Shown in pieces: positions 23,315-33,056 of a stretch of 40,011 nucleotides of DNA. Position numbers and translations under genes: made by a program. Below the pieces are notes generated by a model. It was not told the DNA's origin and made no database searches. It saw nothing but the letters and a program-made list of their open reading frames with translations. This DNA comes from Thermodesulfovibrionales bacterium (GTDB lineage: Bacteria > Nitrospirota > Thermodesulfovibrionia > Thermodesulfovibrionales > UBA9159): positions 1-40,011 of the forward strand of contig DASPUT010000098.1 of NCBI GenBank assembly GCA_035622735.1, read 5' to 3'. Every line of letters begins with the position of its first letter. Within the stretch, counting starts at the first letter, position 1.

Positions 23315-25390
23315 TTACTTAATCAACGGCACGATGAGGAGCGCAACGATGTTGATAACCTTTATCATCGGGTTGATCGCGGGGCCTGCCGTGTCCTTGT
23401 AAGGGTCACCGACGGTGTCACCCGTGACGGAGGCCTTGTGCCCGTCGCTCCCCTTCTTGTGCACTTTGCCGCTGTCGTCGGTAACGCCTTCTTCAAAGGA
23501 TTTCTTGGCGTTGTCCCATGCGCCTCCGCCGCTTGTCATCGCTATCGCCTGGAAGAGTCCGGTCAAGATACTTCCGATAAGAACTCCACCGAGGGCTTCC
23601 CTGCCAAGGAGAATACCGACAACAATCGGAACCACCACCGGGATGAGAGCGGGAACCATCATCTGCTTGATAGCGCCCTTTGTGACGATGTCGACGCACT
23701 TGCCATACTCCGGCTTGGCCTTATATTCCATAATTCCAGGGATCTCCCTGAACTGTCTTCTCACCTCTTCAACGATGCTGCCTGCTGCCTTTCCGACAGC
23801 CTCCATGAGGAGTGAGCCGTAATAATAAGGGAGCAGACCGCCGATAAAAAGACCTGCCAAAACCATCGGGTTCGAGAGGTCAAAATAAAGCTGTGTACTA
23901 AATGACCTTGAATACTCCGCAAAGAGAACGAGGGCCGCAAGACCTGCCGACCCGATCGCATAACCCTTCGTAACAGCCTTCGTCGTATTGCCGACCGCAT
24001 CGAGGGGGTCTGTGATGTTACGGATATCTTCAGGCAGTCCTGACATCTCCGCGATACCGCCTGCGTTGTCAGTAATCGGGCCATAGGAGTCGATGGCGAC
24101 GACGATTCCTGTCATCGAGAGCATCGAAACCGCTGACAAGGCGATGGCAAAAAGACCGCCTGCAGCATCACCGGCAAATCCGCCGCCTAAAGCATATGCG
24201 CCGAGGATTGAGGCAACAATAACTATGACGGGCGCGGCGGTTGACTTCATGCTGACCGCGAGACCCGCTATGACGTTTGTGCCGTGGCCGGTCAGGCTGG
24301 CCTTTGCAATGTGTTTCACCGGGGGATACTGTGAAGCAGTGAAGTACTCAGTTATAACCACGATCAGTCCGGTCAATGCAAGGCCGATAATCGCCATAAG
24401 GAAAACGTTCATCTGGGTAAATGAAGGGTGAGAGACCATTGAAGTCGCATCTACGCCTTTCAGAAATTCACCCGCCACAAAATAAAATACTATTGCCGCG
24501 AGAACTCCGGCAACGGCAAGCCCCTTATAGAGGGCGCCCATGATGTACTGGCTTTTACCGAGCCTTACCGCAAATGTTCCGATGATGGAAGCGATGATCG
24601 AGATTCCGCCAAGGAGCATCGGGAATTCCACCCAGGCGCTTTCAGCGCCAAAGACCGTCTTGGCAAGGAGCATCGCCGCAACCAGGGTGACCGTGTACGT
24701 CTCATAAAGGTCAGCAGCCATTCCCGCGCAGTCACCGACGTTATCACCAACGTTGTCGGCGATAACCGCAGGATTTCTGGGATCATCTTCAGGAATTCCT
24801 GCCTCAACCTTTCCGACAAGGTCGGCTCCCACGTCTGCCGCCTTTGTATAAATTCCGCCTGCGATACGGGCGAAGACGCTCATGAGTGAGCAGCCGAAGC
24901 CGAGTCCCACGAGCGCATGGAATGCCATCTCAGGGGCTGCCTGCTTTGCTATTGTATAAAACCCGGCAAGACCTATAATCCCCAGGCCAACGACCATGAC
25001 GCCGGTCACGGATCCACCCTTAAATGCAAGGCTCAGTGCGGCCTGAAGCCCTTTATGCGCGGCCTGCGTGGTGCGGACATTGGCACGTACGGTAACCCAC
25101 ATGCCGACAAAGCCTGCGAGAGCCGAACCCACTGTGCCGATGATGAACCCTACGGCTGTCCAGGTTCCGAGATTGGCCACCGCGATCAATATCACGAGAG
25201 CGATAAGAACGATTGCGACCGTCTTGTATTCGCGTGCAAGGAACGCATAGGCGCCCTCTTTTACGGCATTGGATATCTCCTGCATCTTTGTACTCCCGGC
25301 GTCCTGCTTCGATACCCACATGGCGGTCATCACGGCGTATATGACGCCCAACACACCACAAGCCAAGGCAAAAAGTATTGTAGAACTCAT
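23315..25390 (-). CDS. hppA: Membrane-bound proton-translocating pyrophosphatase (K+-independent type)
   Basis: Integral membrane H+-PPase of 691 residues with about 16 membrane helices. It hydrolyses PPi and pumps protons. The substrate-site motifs are [11 protein letters not shown] (about residues 190-200), [19 protein letters not shown], and the C-terminal [17 protein letters not shown]. The K+ switch region reads [11 protein letters not shown]: Lys and Thr in place of the two Ala/Gly positions mark the K+-independent subfamily, which argues for H+ rather than Na+ pumping. A strong AGGAGGAGAGA precedes the ATG. It is last in the sulfate series, 213 bases after qmoC. Sat in the same series releases PPi, so HppA can recover that energy and pull the unfavourable sulfate activation forward. 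Confidence 0.96.
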   Translation of the reverse strand: MSSTILFALACGVLGVIYAVMTAMWVSKQDAGSTKMQEISNAVKEGAYAFLAREYKTVAIVLIALVILIAVANLGTWTAVGFIIGTVGSALAGFVGMWVTVRANVRTTQAAHKGLQAALSLAFKGGSVTGVMVVGLGIIGLAGFYTIAKQAAPEMAFHALVGLGFGCSLMSVFARIAGGIYTKAADVGADLVGKVEAGIPEDDPRNPAVIADNVGDNVGDCAGMAADLYETYTVTLVAAMLLAKTVFGAESAWVEFPMLLGGISIIASIIGTFAVRLGKSQYIMGALYKGLAVAGVLAAIVFYFVAGEFLKGVDATSMVSHPSFTQMNVFLMAIIGLALTGLIVVITEYFTASQYPPVKHIAKASLTGHGTNVIAGLAVSMKSTAAPVIVIVASILGAYALGGGFAGDAAGGLFAIALSAVSMLSMTGIVVAIDSYGPITDNAGGIAEMSGLPEDIRNITDPLDAVGNTTKAVTKGYAIGSAGLAALVLFAEYSRSFSTQLYFDLSNPMVLAGLFIGGLLPYYYGSLLMEAVGKAAGSIVEEVRRQFREIPGIMEYKAKPEYGKCVDIVTKGAIKQMMVPALIPVVVPIVVGILLGREALGGVLIGSILTGLFQAIAMTSGGGAWDNAKKSFEEGVTDDSGKVHKKGSDGHKASVTGDTVGDPYKDTAGPAINPMIKVINIVALLIVPLIK

Positions 25391-25602
25391 TCTCTCCTCC
25401 TTTTGTTAGATCTTCACCCAAGAGAAAACCATAAAAAAGATTTCTATGAGCATGTAGTATGGCTTCCGGATGAACAGCCTCCCCGCCATATCTGAAATCC
25501 TCACCTCCTTTAGCGTTTTGCCCCAGGGAAACGGCTCAAGGAGCCGCGGATAGAATAACCATTCCTCTCCATCTAACCTTCGCGTCTCGCGTGCCGTCGC
25601 CT

Positions 25603-26742
25603 CTATTCCCTTCCCGCTTCTTTCGCGAAGACCATGGCCGTAGCCCGGTATACCATATGGGCCATCTTCGAGAAAGGTGCGTACGCAAGAAGGAAGAAGA
25701 CAAACACGAGATGGATGAAATATGTCGGATAGGCCAGGGTACCGATGTCGGCTAGCCTGAAGACCTCGGAGAGTATGCCTGTCGCCATGATGGCGAAGAC
25801 CACGGCGATGAAGAGCCAGTCGTAGTAGCTCCCGCCGCCGGCCTTCTCCTGATTCTTGAGACGATTGCCGATGACGAGCGCGATGCCGATAAGGAGGGCG
25901 AGGGCGCTCACATTTCCGACAATTTTGAGCGGATCGTAGAGGGGAAAAGGCGAATCCCCGAAGTGAAAGACAGAAAACGCCTCGATGCCGAAAAGCTTGT
26001 GGCCGTAAAGATAGACAACGGCCCAGCTTGTAGTTATGGCGAGGCCGATAAAGGCATAGAAGACGAGGAGATGGGAGGTTGACCGCGCCTTCGTGACATT
26101 GCATTTCTTGAATCTGTTATGGGAAAGGATATCGGCAATCACGCCCTTGAGGCTGCCCATGACATCGCCCTTGAGCTTCTTCCCCTTGCTCATGGTTGCC
26201 CAGTACTTCTTCACGCCGAAGACGAAAGAAAAGACCGCGAAAATCGTCACGGCGATGAAGATCGGGTCGATGAAATGAATCGGAATGAACTTCGAAAACA
26301 CGATTTTCCCTTCGGGCAGGGACGAAAGCCCGTTCTCGTATCCGACAACTCCCAGGAAGATAAGGACCGGAAGCGCGAAGAGGAGGATAAGGTACTTTGA
26401 ATCGCTCACCATAGCGGCGAGGAAAGAGGGGGCTGAGAATTCCTTTATCGTCATCTTTCGTATCGCACCGAGCACCTCACCCGGCTTTGCTCCCCGCGGA
26501 CAGTATGCGGTGCAGTCGCTGCATTGATGGCAGAGCCAGATATCGGGATTTCCGAAGAGTTCCTCTTTCTGTCCCCACTGGGCAAGGACCATCTCTTTTC
26601 TCGGAAAAGGCTTGTTGTCAGGGGTAACGTTGCATACCACGGAACACGTGGCGCACTGATAACACTTCTTGAGTGACTCCCCTCCATTATTGATAATGTG
26701 TCTGACGAAATTCAAATCCGGACGTATTACCTGTTCCGCCAT
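25603..26742 (-). CDS. qmoC: QmoC, quinone-interacting membrane-bound oxidoreductase subunit C
   Basis: Membrane subunit of the Qmo complex, which passes electrons from menaquinol to APS reductase. The N-terminal 110 residues carry two CxxCxxCxxxC sites, CYQCATCSVVC and CHQCSDCTAYC, as in HdrC. The C-terminal 250 residues hold about six membrane helices of a cytochrome b (NarI/HdrE-like) domain, with His in STSHLLVFYAF and YFIHLVFVF as possible haem ligands. Length 379 fits QmoC. The ATG follows GGGAGGTGCGAGTAC, 86 bases after qmoB, so it is the third gene of the qmoABC series. Confidence 0.95.
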   Translation of the reverse strand: MAEQVIRPDLNFVRHIINNGGESLKKCYQCATCSVVCNVTPDNKPFPRKEMVLAQWGQKEELFGNPDIWLCHQCSDCTAYCPRGAKPGEVLGAIRKMTIKEFSAPSFLAAMVSDSKYLILLFALPVLIFLGVVGYENGLSSLPEGKIVFSKFIPIHFIDPIFIAVTIFAVFSFVFGVKKYWATMSKGKKLKGDVMGSLKGVIADILSHNRFKKCNVTKARSTSHLLVFYAFIGLAITTSWAVVYLYGHKLFGIEAFSVFHFGDSPFPLYDPLKIVGNVSALALLIGIALVIGNRLKNQEKAGGGSYYDWLFIAVVFAIMATGILSEVFRLADIGTLAYPTYFIHLVFVFFLLAYAPFSKMAHMVYRATAMVFAKEAGRE

Positions 26743-26828
26743 GTACTCGCACCTCCCTGTAACAGTTCCTTGGTTTCAGTCGCCCGTCGCCGGACGAAAA
26801 ACTGAGCAGAAGAACCAACGGCTTTATT

Positions 26829-29063
26829 TTACATTCCCTTAAACGGATTAGGACCTATCTCTTTGACCTTCTCGACGAATTCATTGATCATTTCGGGGAG
26901 CTTGTCATACTCGGAGATCGCCACCTGCATCATCTGGACCCTCTCCGCCTCAAGCTGGAGCCTGTTCAGGGTCTCCCCCACCTTGCTGAAGCGGTAATTC
27001 GCGAGCTCACTCCCCTTCACAAAGTGGCACTGATAGTTTTCTCCGTACTTGCAGCCGAGGAGGAGCACGCCGTCAATGCCTTTGGAAAGCGCATCGGCGA
27101 TCCAGACAAGATTCATGCCACCGAGGCACCGCAAGGAAATAAACCGCACGCTCGGGTCGACCCCTTTACGGTTGATGGCGGCCGTATCGAGCGCTGGGTA
27201 CGCATCATTTTCGCAGACCAAAGCAAGAATCCTGAAGGTCTCTTCGTCCGGTGAGTCTATCTTCTTGATCATCGAGCCTATGATATCGACGCTGTAGTCC
27301 TTGAAGGAAACGATTCTTTCCGGGCACGCACCCATGCAGGTCCCGCACCTCCTGCACCTGTTCAGCTTGTAGAAGGGAATGCCCTTTTCATCCTCCTCGA
27401 TGGCGCCGAACGGACATTCTTCCGTGCACCTCTTGCATGCCGTGCACTTGATGAGCAGCGGATCGGGGAAGGTCAGGTCCCATGCCCGCGGATGGACAGC
27501 CATGCCCTTGGCCACATGGTCTAGGCATTGAATCGCCTTGAATGCCGCGCCCGCCGCATCCTCCTGCGCCTCAGCCATGTTCATGGGCTGTCTGACGGCC
27601 CCGGCAGCATAGACACCGGTCCTCCGCGTCTCATACTGAAAGCATATGAAGTTCGAGTCTGCAAAGCCGCACGCGCCTTCGAGGGAAGGGATCTCGGGAC
27701 CCTGGCGGTAGGCGAGGTTCAGGATGAAATCCGGCTTCGGAACCGTCTCGAGGTATGCCTTCTTCGCGTCATCGCCCTTGGCCGCTTCCTGGGTAAGGTT
27801 ATCGAGATACTCCTGAGGTCCCCTTGTGGTCGGTACCATGCCGGTGGCGAGCACCACGAGATCGGCCTCGACCCTCACTTTTTCGCCAAGGAGGGTATTC
27901 TCCGCCTCGACAAGGAGATTCCCGTTCCCCGCATCTGCAATTCCCTTCACGTCGGCCTTCGTCAGCATGACCCCGGGATCGTTCTGTGCCTCCTGATAAT
28001 ACGCCTCGAGCCTTCCGGGAGTCCTGATATCGATGTAAAAGATCATGGCAGCCGCATCCGGATTCTGCCGGACATACCTTGCCTGCTTGAGGGAGGTGAC
28101 GCAGCACATCGAGGAGCAATAGGGGAGATGGTTTGGATCTCTCTGGCCTGCACACTGTATGAACGCAACCTTTTTCGCCTCCTTACCGTCAGAAGGCCTC
28201 ATGATCTTTCCGTTGTTATTCTTTGCGATCTCTTCGAACTCCAAGTTGGTCACCACGTCCTTGAATTTCCCGTAACCGAGGTGATCCAGTTTCGTTGCGT
28301 CATAGGGCTTCCAGCCCGTTGCCATCACGATCGCCCCGATCTTTATCGTTTCCGAATTGCCGTCCGAGGCTATGGTTACATCGTAGACCCCGGGCTGGCC
28401 CTCGGTCTTTGCGATCACCGATGACTTGTATACCTTGATATCGGGGTGGCTCTCGACCTTATTAACAATCGAGGCGATGTCCGTATCGACGATAAGCGGC
28501 TCCTTGAATTCTCCCGTCGGTATCTTCTTGTAGAGCTTACCGGTAAAGCCTCCAAGCTGAGGCTCCTTCTCGACAAGGACCACCTTATTCCCCCCGTCGG
28601 CCGCTGCGAGGGCCGCTGTCATGCCGGAAATGCCGCCGCCCACGACGAGTATGGTATTGTTGAGGTCTTCGAGGATATTCGGCTCAGGAAGGTCGCCCCT
28701 CTGTGTCTTGACAATACCCATCATGAGGTAATCCTCTGCAATGCTCTGGGTCTCATCGGTCATGGCCGGCTGGGTCCAGGCGACAAACTCCCGTATGTTG
28801 ACCCGCTCTGTTATCGTCCCGGGGAAATCGAACTCCTCGAACTTCACCCGAGGAGAGCAGGCAGCGATTGTCAGGGTGTTGATTCCCTCGTTCTTTATAT
28901 CGTCTTTGATGAGCTGAAGGCCTTCGGGGCCGCAGAGGATGCCGTGGGTCTTGCAGACCGGAACCTGCATGTCTTTTGTCGCGGTATTGGTGAGCTTCTC
29001 TATATCAATCGCCTCTCCTATGCCGCAGCCCTTACAGATATATACGCCGAATTTCTTCTCCAT
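26829..29063 (-). CDS. qmoB: QmoB, HdrA/MvhD-like flavin and iron-sulfur subunit
   Basis: Cytoplasmic subunit of Qmo, 744 residues. It opens with a Cys pair in YICKGCGIG and an HdrA-like region. An FAD motif follows in VVGGGISGMTAALAA (about residue 142). Two ferredoxin clusters read CTACKRCTEECPFG and CRRCGTCMGACPE (about residues 570-615). The last 130 residues form an MvhD-like domain with a possible [2Fe-2S] site (LVCENDAYPALD, RCLGG, LLGCKYGENYQCHF). This domain fused to HdrA is the known hallmark of QmoB. The Shine-Dalgarno sequence GAGGAGGAAATAG overlaps the qmoA stop, with only two bases between the genes, so the two are translationally coupled. Confidence 0.95.
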   Translation of the reverse strand: MEKKFGVYICKGCGIGEAIDIEKLTNTATKDMQVPVCKTHGILCGPEGLQLIKDDIKNEGINTLTIAACSPRVKFEEFDFPGTITERVNIREFVAWTQPAMTDETQSIAEDYLMMGIVKTQRGDLPEPNILEDLNNTILVVGGGISGMTAALAAADGGNKVVLVEKEPQLGGFTGKLYKKIPTGEFKEPLIVDTDIASIVNKVESHPDIKVYKSSVIAKTEGQPGVYDVTIASDGNSETIKIGAIVMATGWKPYDATKLDHLGYGKFKDVVTNLEFEEIAKNNNGKIMRPSDGKEAKKVAFIQCAGQRDPNHLPYCSSMCCVTSLKQARYVRQNPDAAAMIFYIDIRTPGRLEAYYQEAQNDPGVMLTKADVKGIADAGNGNLLVEAENTLLGEKVRVEADLVVLATGMVPTTRGPQEYLDNLTQEAAKGDDAKKAYLETVPKPDFILNLAYRQGPEIPSLEGACGFADSNFICFQYETRRTGVYAAGAVRQPMNMAEAQEDAAGAAFKAIQCLDHVAKGMAVHPRAWDLTFPDPLLIKCTACKRCTEECPFGAIEEDEKGIPFYKLNRCRRCGTCMGACPERIVSFKDYSVDIIGSMIKKIDSPDEETFRILALVCENDAYPALDTAAINRKGVDPSVRFISLRCLGGMNLVWIADALSKGIDGVLLLGCKYGENYQCHFVKGSELANYRFSKVGETLNRLQLEAERVQMMQVAISEYDKLPEMINEFVEKVKEIGPNPFKGM

Positions 29064-29065
29064 CC

Positions 29066-30322
29066 CTATTTCCTCCTCAAGCTCTGGATGCTCTTGATGA
29101 CGACCCCCGTGGCATCTTGAGCTGAACGCGCGACATCAACAGGGCTCTTCAGTGTTCCCACCGCATAAACCCCCTTCTTCGCAGAGGTGTCAACAAATCC
29201 GTCAGGTGTATACGTAACGTCCTTCGCGATCTTCGTCTCTTTCGTGCCGGGCACCATGCCTGTTGCGAGGACAACCATGTCGAAGCTTGCCTTGATCTTT
29301 TTGCCGCCGAAGACATCTTCCACTTCGACAATAACATCCTTTGTCGCAGGATCTTCCGCAATGCCCGCGACTTTACCCTTCGTGAGGGTCACGTTGGGGT
29401 CTTCCTTTGCTTTCCAGAGGAACCGGTGCTCATAAAGGCCCGGGGTTCTCAGATCGATGTAAAAGACCTGTGCCTTCGAATCGGGATACTGCTCCCTCAC
29501 GTACATGGCCTGTTTGAGCGAGGCAAGACAACATATGTATGAGCAGTAGGGGAGATGGTTTTCGTCTCTCGAACCGGCGCACTGGACGAAGGCGATGTTC
29601 TTCACCTCCTTGCCGTCGGAGGGACGGACGATCCTGCCGCTCGTCGGACCATTCGGTGCGGAAAGCCGCTCCATCATCATGTTCGTAATCACATTCTGAA
29701 CCCGTCCGAATCCGAGGATGTCCATTCGCGTTGCGTCATAGGGGCTCCATCCCGTTGCCATGACGATGGCGCCGGCCTTGAGCTTTATCGTCTCGGGCTT
29801 CATGTTCAGATCGATCGCGTCATATTTGCATGCATAGGCACATGCCTTCATGCAGTCCTTCGCGCAGGCAGTATCGTCAATCACGTACTGAAAAGGGAAG
29901 GCCTGGTTAAAAGGGATATAGGCCGCCTTCGTCTTGTCCATGCCGAAGTTGAAATCATTGCTCCTGTGAGACGGACAGGCCTGTGCGCAGGCGTCACAGC
30001 CCACGCATTTATCATTCACATACCTCGGTTTCACCTTGACGGTGACGTCAAAATTTCCCTCTTCCCCCTTGATCTCCTCCACCTCGGCGAGGGTAAGGAA
30101 CCTGACCTGTGAGCTGTTCTTGATGCGCTTGAACTGTATCTCAAGGCCGCAATTGGGCGGGCAGAGCTTCCAGAAATACTTGTTGAGCTGAGCCACCCTT
30201 CCGCCAAGATAGGGGTTCTTTTCGACAATGACCACATCGCATCCGGCCTCAGCAGCCTCCACCGCCGCAGTGAGCCCGCTGAAACCGCCGCCGATCACGA
30301 GAACTGTCTTATTTTCCGCCAT
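29066..30322 (-). CDS. qmoA: QmoA, HdrA-like flavoprotein subunit
   Basis: Cytoplasmic HdrA-like flavoprotein of Qmo, 418 residues. A Rossmann FAD motif opens the protein (VLVIGGGFSGLTAAVEAAEAG). The KLCPPNCGLEIQFKRI segment seen in Qmo proteins follows. Next come a CVGCDACAQACPSH cluster site and a second Cys-rich stretch, CAKDCMKACAYACKYDAIDL. The closing QDATGVVIKSIQSL matches the C-terminus of the HdrA family. I chose ATG 30322 because the strong AAGGAGG abuts the first ATG at 30328 and is correctly spaced from the second. It is the first gene of qmoABC and lies 130 bases after aprA, with a hairpin terminator between them. Confidence 0.94.
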   Translation of the reverse strand: MAENKTVLVIGGGFSGLTAAVEAAEAGCDVVIVEKNPYLGGRVAQLNKYFWKLCPPNCGLEIQFKRIKNSSQVRFLTLAEVEEIKGEEGNFDVTVKVKPRYVNDKCVGCDACAQACPSHRSNDFNFGMDKTKAAYIPFNQAFPFQYVIDDTACAKDCMKACAYACKYDAIDLNMKPETIKLKAGAIVMATGWSPYDATRMDILGFGRVQNVITNMMMERLSAPNGPTSGRIVRPSDGKEVKNIAFVQCAGSRDENHLPYCSYICCLASLKQAMYVREQYPDSKAQVFYIDLRTPGLYEHRFLWKAKEDPNVTLTKGKVAGIAEDPATKDVIVEVEDVFGGKKIKASFDMVVLATGMVPGTKETKIAKDVTYTPDGFVDTSAKKGVYAVGTLKSPVDVARSAQDATGVVIKSIQSLRRK

Positions 30323-30407
30323 CTCCATCCTCCTTAAGGCAGTAAGTCACAAAGAGATTCTTATGTCACGGTTCTGGGGTAATAACATAAACGCCTCTTT
30401 TTGACCT

Positions 30408-30441
30408 ACAGAAAAATCGGGGGAGGGCATCGCCCTCCCCC
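30408..30441 (-). terminator. Rho-independent terminator between aprA and qmoA
   Basis: A perfect ten-base stem, GGGGGAGGGC (30419-30428) and GCCCTCCCCC (30432-30441), with a three-base loop. Minus-strand transcripts then read GATTTTTC. It sits 11 bases past the aprA stop, so sat-aprBA and qmoABC may be separate or partly separate transcripts. Confidence 0.85.
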
Positions 30442-30451
30442 TCCGCATCAA

Positions 30452-32455
30452 CTACGGAAACATCTGGACGTAAGGAACCTTCTTGAATTCCCATGCATGC
30501 GTCTCCGCATTATACTTCGAGTTCGTGAAGCACTTCCAGTTTGTGTCATCGATCTTGTTGAAGTCGCCCCTGTAGTAGTAGCCGGGGTACCTTGACTCCT
30601 CTCTAAAGAGGATGTGTCTTGCGTGTGCTTCAACAGAGAGGATTCTGTGATAATTCTCATTGCACCTGAGGAGCTCATGGAGGTCCTTTGCTGCCATCCT
30701 GCCTGCATCCTCTTTGAGCAGCTCGAGTTTCTTGAGACCCTCTTCGAGCATCGTCTTTGAGGTCATGTACCAGGTGGCTACCCCGCCAAAGTACTCGTCG
30801 GCGATCTTCTGGAGCCTCAACTGAAGGGCCTTCGGACCGATATAGTTGGGGTTAATCGTGGGATCCGTCGAGTATGTCTTATACTTCTCATAGAGCTCAA
30901 AGGGGAGATACATCTCGGCAACGACTTCATCAGCAGATTTCTTCGGAGCCGGTTTGTAGTCCGGATGATCGAGAATAAAGGCCAATGCAGCCTTCGCAGC
31001 TATTCTGCCCTCTGCGTGGGAGCCGGATGAGAATTTGTGGCCTGATGCACCGACCACGTCGCCTGCCATGAAGAGGCCGGGCACGGTAGACATCCTGTTG
31101 TATCCCCAGCTGTAGTGCTCCGGAGTGCCGGGGATATCGCCAGGTCCGGACACCCAGAACCCTGCGCAGCCCGCGTGTGAGCCGAGGAGATACGGCTCTG
31201 TCGGCATAATCTCGGAAGGAGTCTTGTCGGGCTCGATATTGTGTGCTGCCCAAATGGATGCCTGTCCGATCGCCATATCAAGGAAGTCTTCCCATGCCTC
31301 TGCCTCGAGGTGTTTCATCTTCTTGGCGCCTTCCTTATCGCCAAGCTTCTCCTTGAAGGCCTTCCCTAACTCTGCCATCGCCTCGTGCGTCCTCATGATG
31401 ATGGGGCCCTTGCCGTCCTTCATCGCCCTCATCATGAGATGGTTCCTGATGGCTGTGCCGAGACCCTTTGCATAGTCTCCGTATCTGGCTACCGCATCAT
31501 CGAAGTACTCCTTGTTTACACAGTAATCTTCCCCGTAGCTGTCTGTTGCCTTTGCCTTAAAGAACAGGAACCATGCGCCGACAGGACCATATCCGTCCTT
31601 AAACCGTGCGGGCACGAACCGGTTCTCCATCAGGGTCAGCTCAGCTCCGGCCTGCATGCCGAAGGCATACCCCGAGCCTGCGCTAAACACCGGGTACCAG
31701 GTCCTTCCCATACCTTCACCGACGGACCTCGGCCTGAAGCAATTGACCGCACCGGCAGTAGCGTTGATTAAGGCCTTTGCCTTGAAGACATAGGTCTTGT
31801 TCTCTCTTACGCTGAAGCCCGCTGCCCCTGCTATGTTCTTTCCGTTCGCGTCCATGAGAGGGCTATGGATCAGAACCCTTTCAAAATGGTTTTGGGCCAT
31901 ACCGGTCTTCTCCCTATTGGTCTGGAGAGCTCTCTTTGCAGCCTCTGCAACGATAACCTTGTAAGATTCACCGTTGATCATGATCTGCCATTTGCCGGAC
32001 CGTACCGGAGTCCCGCCGTCCTTGAGCATTTTCTTTCCGGCATCTCTCGCCTGGAACCCGTCGAGAGAGAAACCGTCATCGCCCTTCTTCCAGATCGGGA
32101 GGCCCCATTCTTCAAAGAGCTGCACAGAGTCATCAACGACTCTGCCAAGGTCGTATACAAGGTCTTCCCTGATGATGCCCATCAGGTCGTTTCTCACATA
32201 TTTAACATAATCAGCCACCTTATTCTCACCGACATAGGTATTGATGGCGGAAAGGCCCATTGCGACTGCGCCGCTTCTGTCCGTGGCAGCCTTGTCGACC
32301 AGGACGACCTTCATCCCCTTCTCATTTGCCCAGCGGCATGCCTCAAATGCTGCGCCGCATCCTGCCATACCGCCACCCATGATCAGGAGATCACACTCGA
32401 CTTCGGTCACTTCAGGCTTTTGACAATATGAAAATGTACAGGTCTCTTTTTCCAT
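30452..32455 (-). CDS. aprA: Adenylylsulfate (APS) reductase, alpha subunit
   Basis: FAD-containing catalytic subunit of dissimilatory APS reductase (667 residues), reducing APS to sulfite and AMP in the cytoplasm. The N-terminal FAD motif is LLIMGGGMAGCGAAFEA. Family texts such as ATDRSGAVAMGLSAINTY, KAKALINATAGAVNCFRPRSVGEG, GSGYAFGMQAGAELTLMENRFVPARFKDGYGPVG and FWVSGPGDIPGTPEHYSWGYNRMSTVPGLFMAGDVVG are all present. The length is typical. The start follows AGGAGGTGAATATAC. The aprB gene lies just upstream (13 bases), the usual order. Neighbouring qmoABC argues for the reductive direction, although sulfur oxidisers use the same enzyme in reverse. Confidence 0.97.
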   Translation of the reverse strand: MEKETCTFSYCQKPEVTEVECDLLIMGGGMAGCGAAFEACRWANEKGMKVVLVDKAATDRSGAVAMGLSAINTYVGENKVADYVKYVRNDLMGIIREDLVYDLGRVVDDSVQLFEEWGLPIWKKGDDGFSLDGFQARDAGKKMLKDGGTPVRSGKWQIMINGESYKVIVAEAAKRALQTNREKTGMAQNHFERVLIHSPLMDANGKNIAGAAGFSVRENKTYVFKAKALINATAGAVNCFRPRSVGEGMGRTWYPVFSAGSGYAFGMQAGAELTLMENRFVPARFKDGYGPVGAWFLFFKAKATDSYGEDYCVNKEYFDDAVARYGDYAKGLGTAIRNHLMMRAMKDGKGPIIMRTHEAMAELGKAFKEKLGDKEGAKKMKHLEAEAWEDFLDMAIGQASIWAAHNIEPDKTPSEIMPTEPYLLGSHAGCAGFWVSGPGDIPGTPEHYSWGYNRMSTVPGLFMAGDVVGASGHKFSSGSHAEGRIAAKAALAFILDHPDYKPAPKKSADEVVAEMYLPFELYEKYKTYSTDPTINPNYIGPKALQLRLQKIADEYFGGVATWYMTSKTMLEEGLKKLELLKEDAGRMAAKDLHELLRCNENYHRILSVEAHARHILFREESRYPGYYYRGDFNKIDDTNWKCFTNSKYNAETHAWEFKKVPYVQMFP

Positions 32456-32468
32456 GTATATTCACCTC

Positions 32469-32888
32469 CTATTCATTTCTTGCCGGACCGGTAAAGAACC
32501 CAGGCTTTTTGATTGTCGCAAAATCCGGTGCCGGTTTGCCCGCAAACGGGTCCACCGAACCCTCAGCAGTCGTCCTGATCGGGAACTTGAACCTCTTGAG
32601 TATTCCGTTCCTGAACTTAATGGTCCACATAATGGAGTCCGTCCCTCTCATCGGGATGGTGCTCGACCCGAGGGGAACGAAGTCTGAATAACCCCTGACC
32701 TCGATCGCCTGCTGCGGGCAGATCTTCACACAGTTAAAGCACTCCCAGCACTGCTCGGGCTCCTGATTGTACGCCTTCATCTTTTCCCTGTCGAGCGCCA
32801 TGAGATCATGAGGACAGATATACTGGCACGCCGTCTTATCCTGAGCCTTACAGCCATCACACTTTTCGGTAATCACGAAACTTGGCAT
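32469..32888 (-). CDS. aprB: Adenylylsulfate (APS) reductase, beta subunit
   Basis: Electron-transfer subunit with two [4Fe-4S] clusters, 139 residues. The N-terminal half carries the cluster cysteines in CDGCKAQDKTACQYICP and CWECFNCVKICPQQAI. The C-terminal half holds the AprB-specific tail that wraps AprA (IMWTIKFRNGILKRFKFPIRTT). The length is slightly short against the typical 145-165 residues, at the very end only. ATG 32888 follows AAGGAGGTTAAGGAAC. It hands electrons, received from Qmo, to the FAD of AprA. Confidence 0.96.
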   Translation of the reverse strand: MPSFVITEKCDGCKAQDKTACQYICPHDLMALDREKMKAYNQEPEQCWECFNCVKICPQQAIEVRGYSDFVPLGSSTIPMRGTDSIMWTIKFRNGILKRFKFPIRTTAEGSVDPFAGKPAPDFATIKKPGFFTGPARNE

Positions 32889-32921
32889 GTTCCTTAACCT
32901 CCTTTTCGTTTCTTAATAGTA

Positions 32922-32940
32922 GGCCTTAGCGCAGAAGGCC
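32922..32940. repeat. Short inverted repeat in the aprB leader
   Basis: GGCCTT (32922-32927) and AAGGCC (32935-32940) with a seven-base loop, about 35 bases before the aprB start. No T-run. It could stabilise or modulate the leader. Confidence 0.3.
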
Positions 32941-33056
32941 AGTCTTCCTGATTGATGCGTAAACGTTCCACCTCCTCTCACCTCTGAAATCATACCTTGC
33001 GAGTCTGGAGCTCTCAGTAGAAACGCTCTCCGGACCCTTCACCCCGAACTCAGAAC

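Noticed and set aside
27528-28424. 298-codon plus-strand frame antisense to qmoB
   Set aside because: Shadow of a well-identified gene; no coherent domain.
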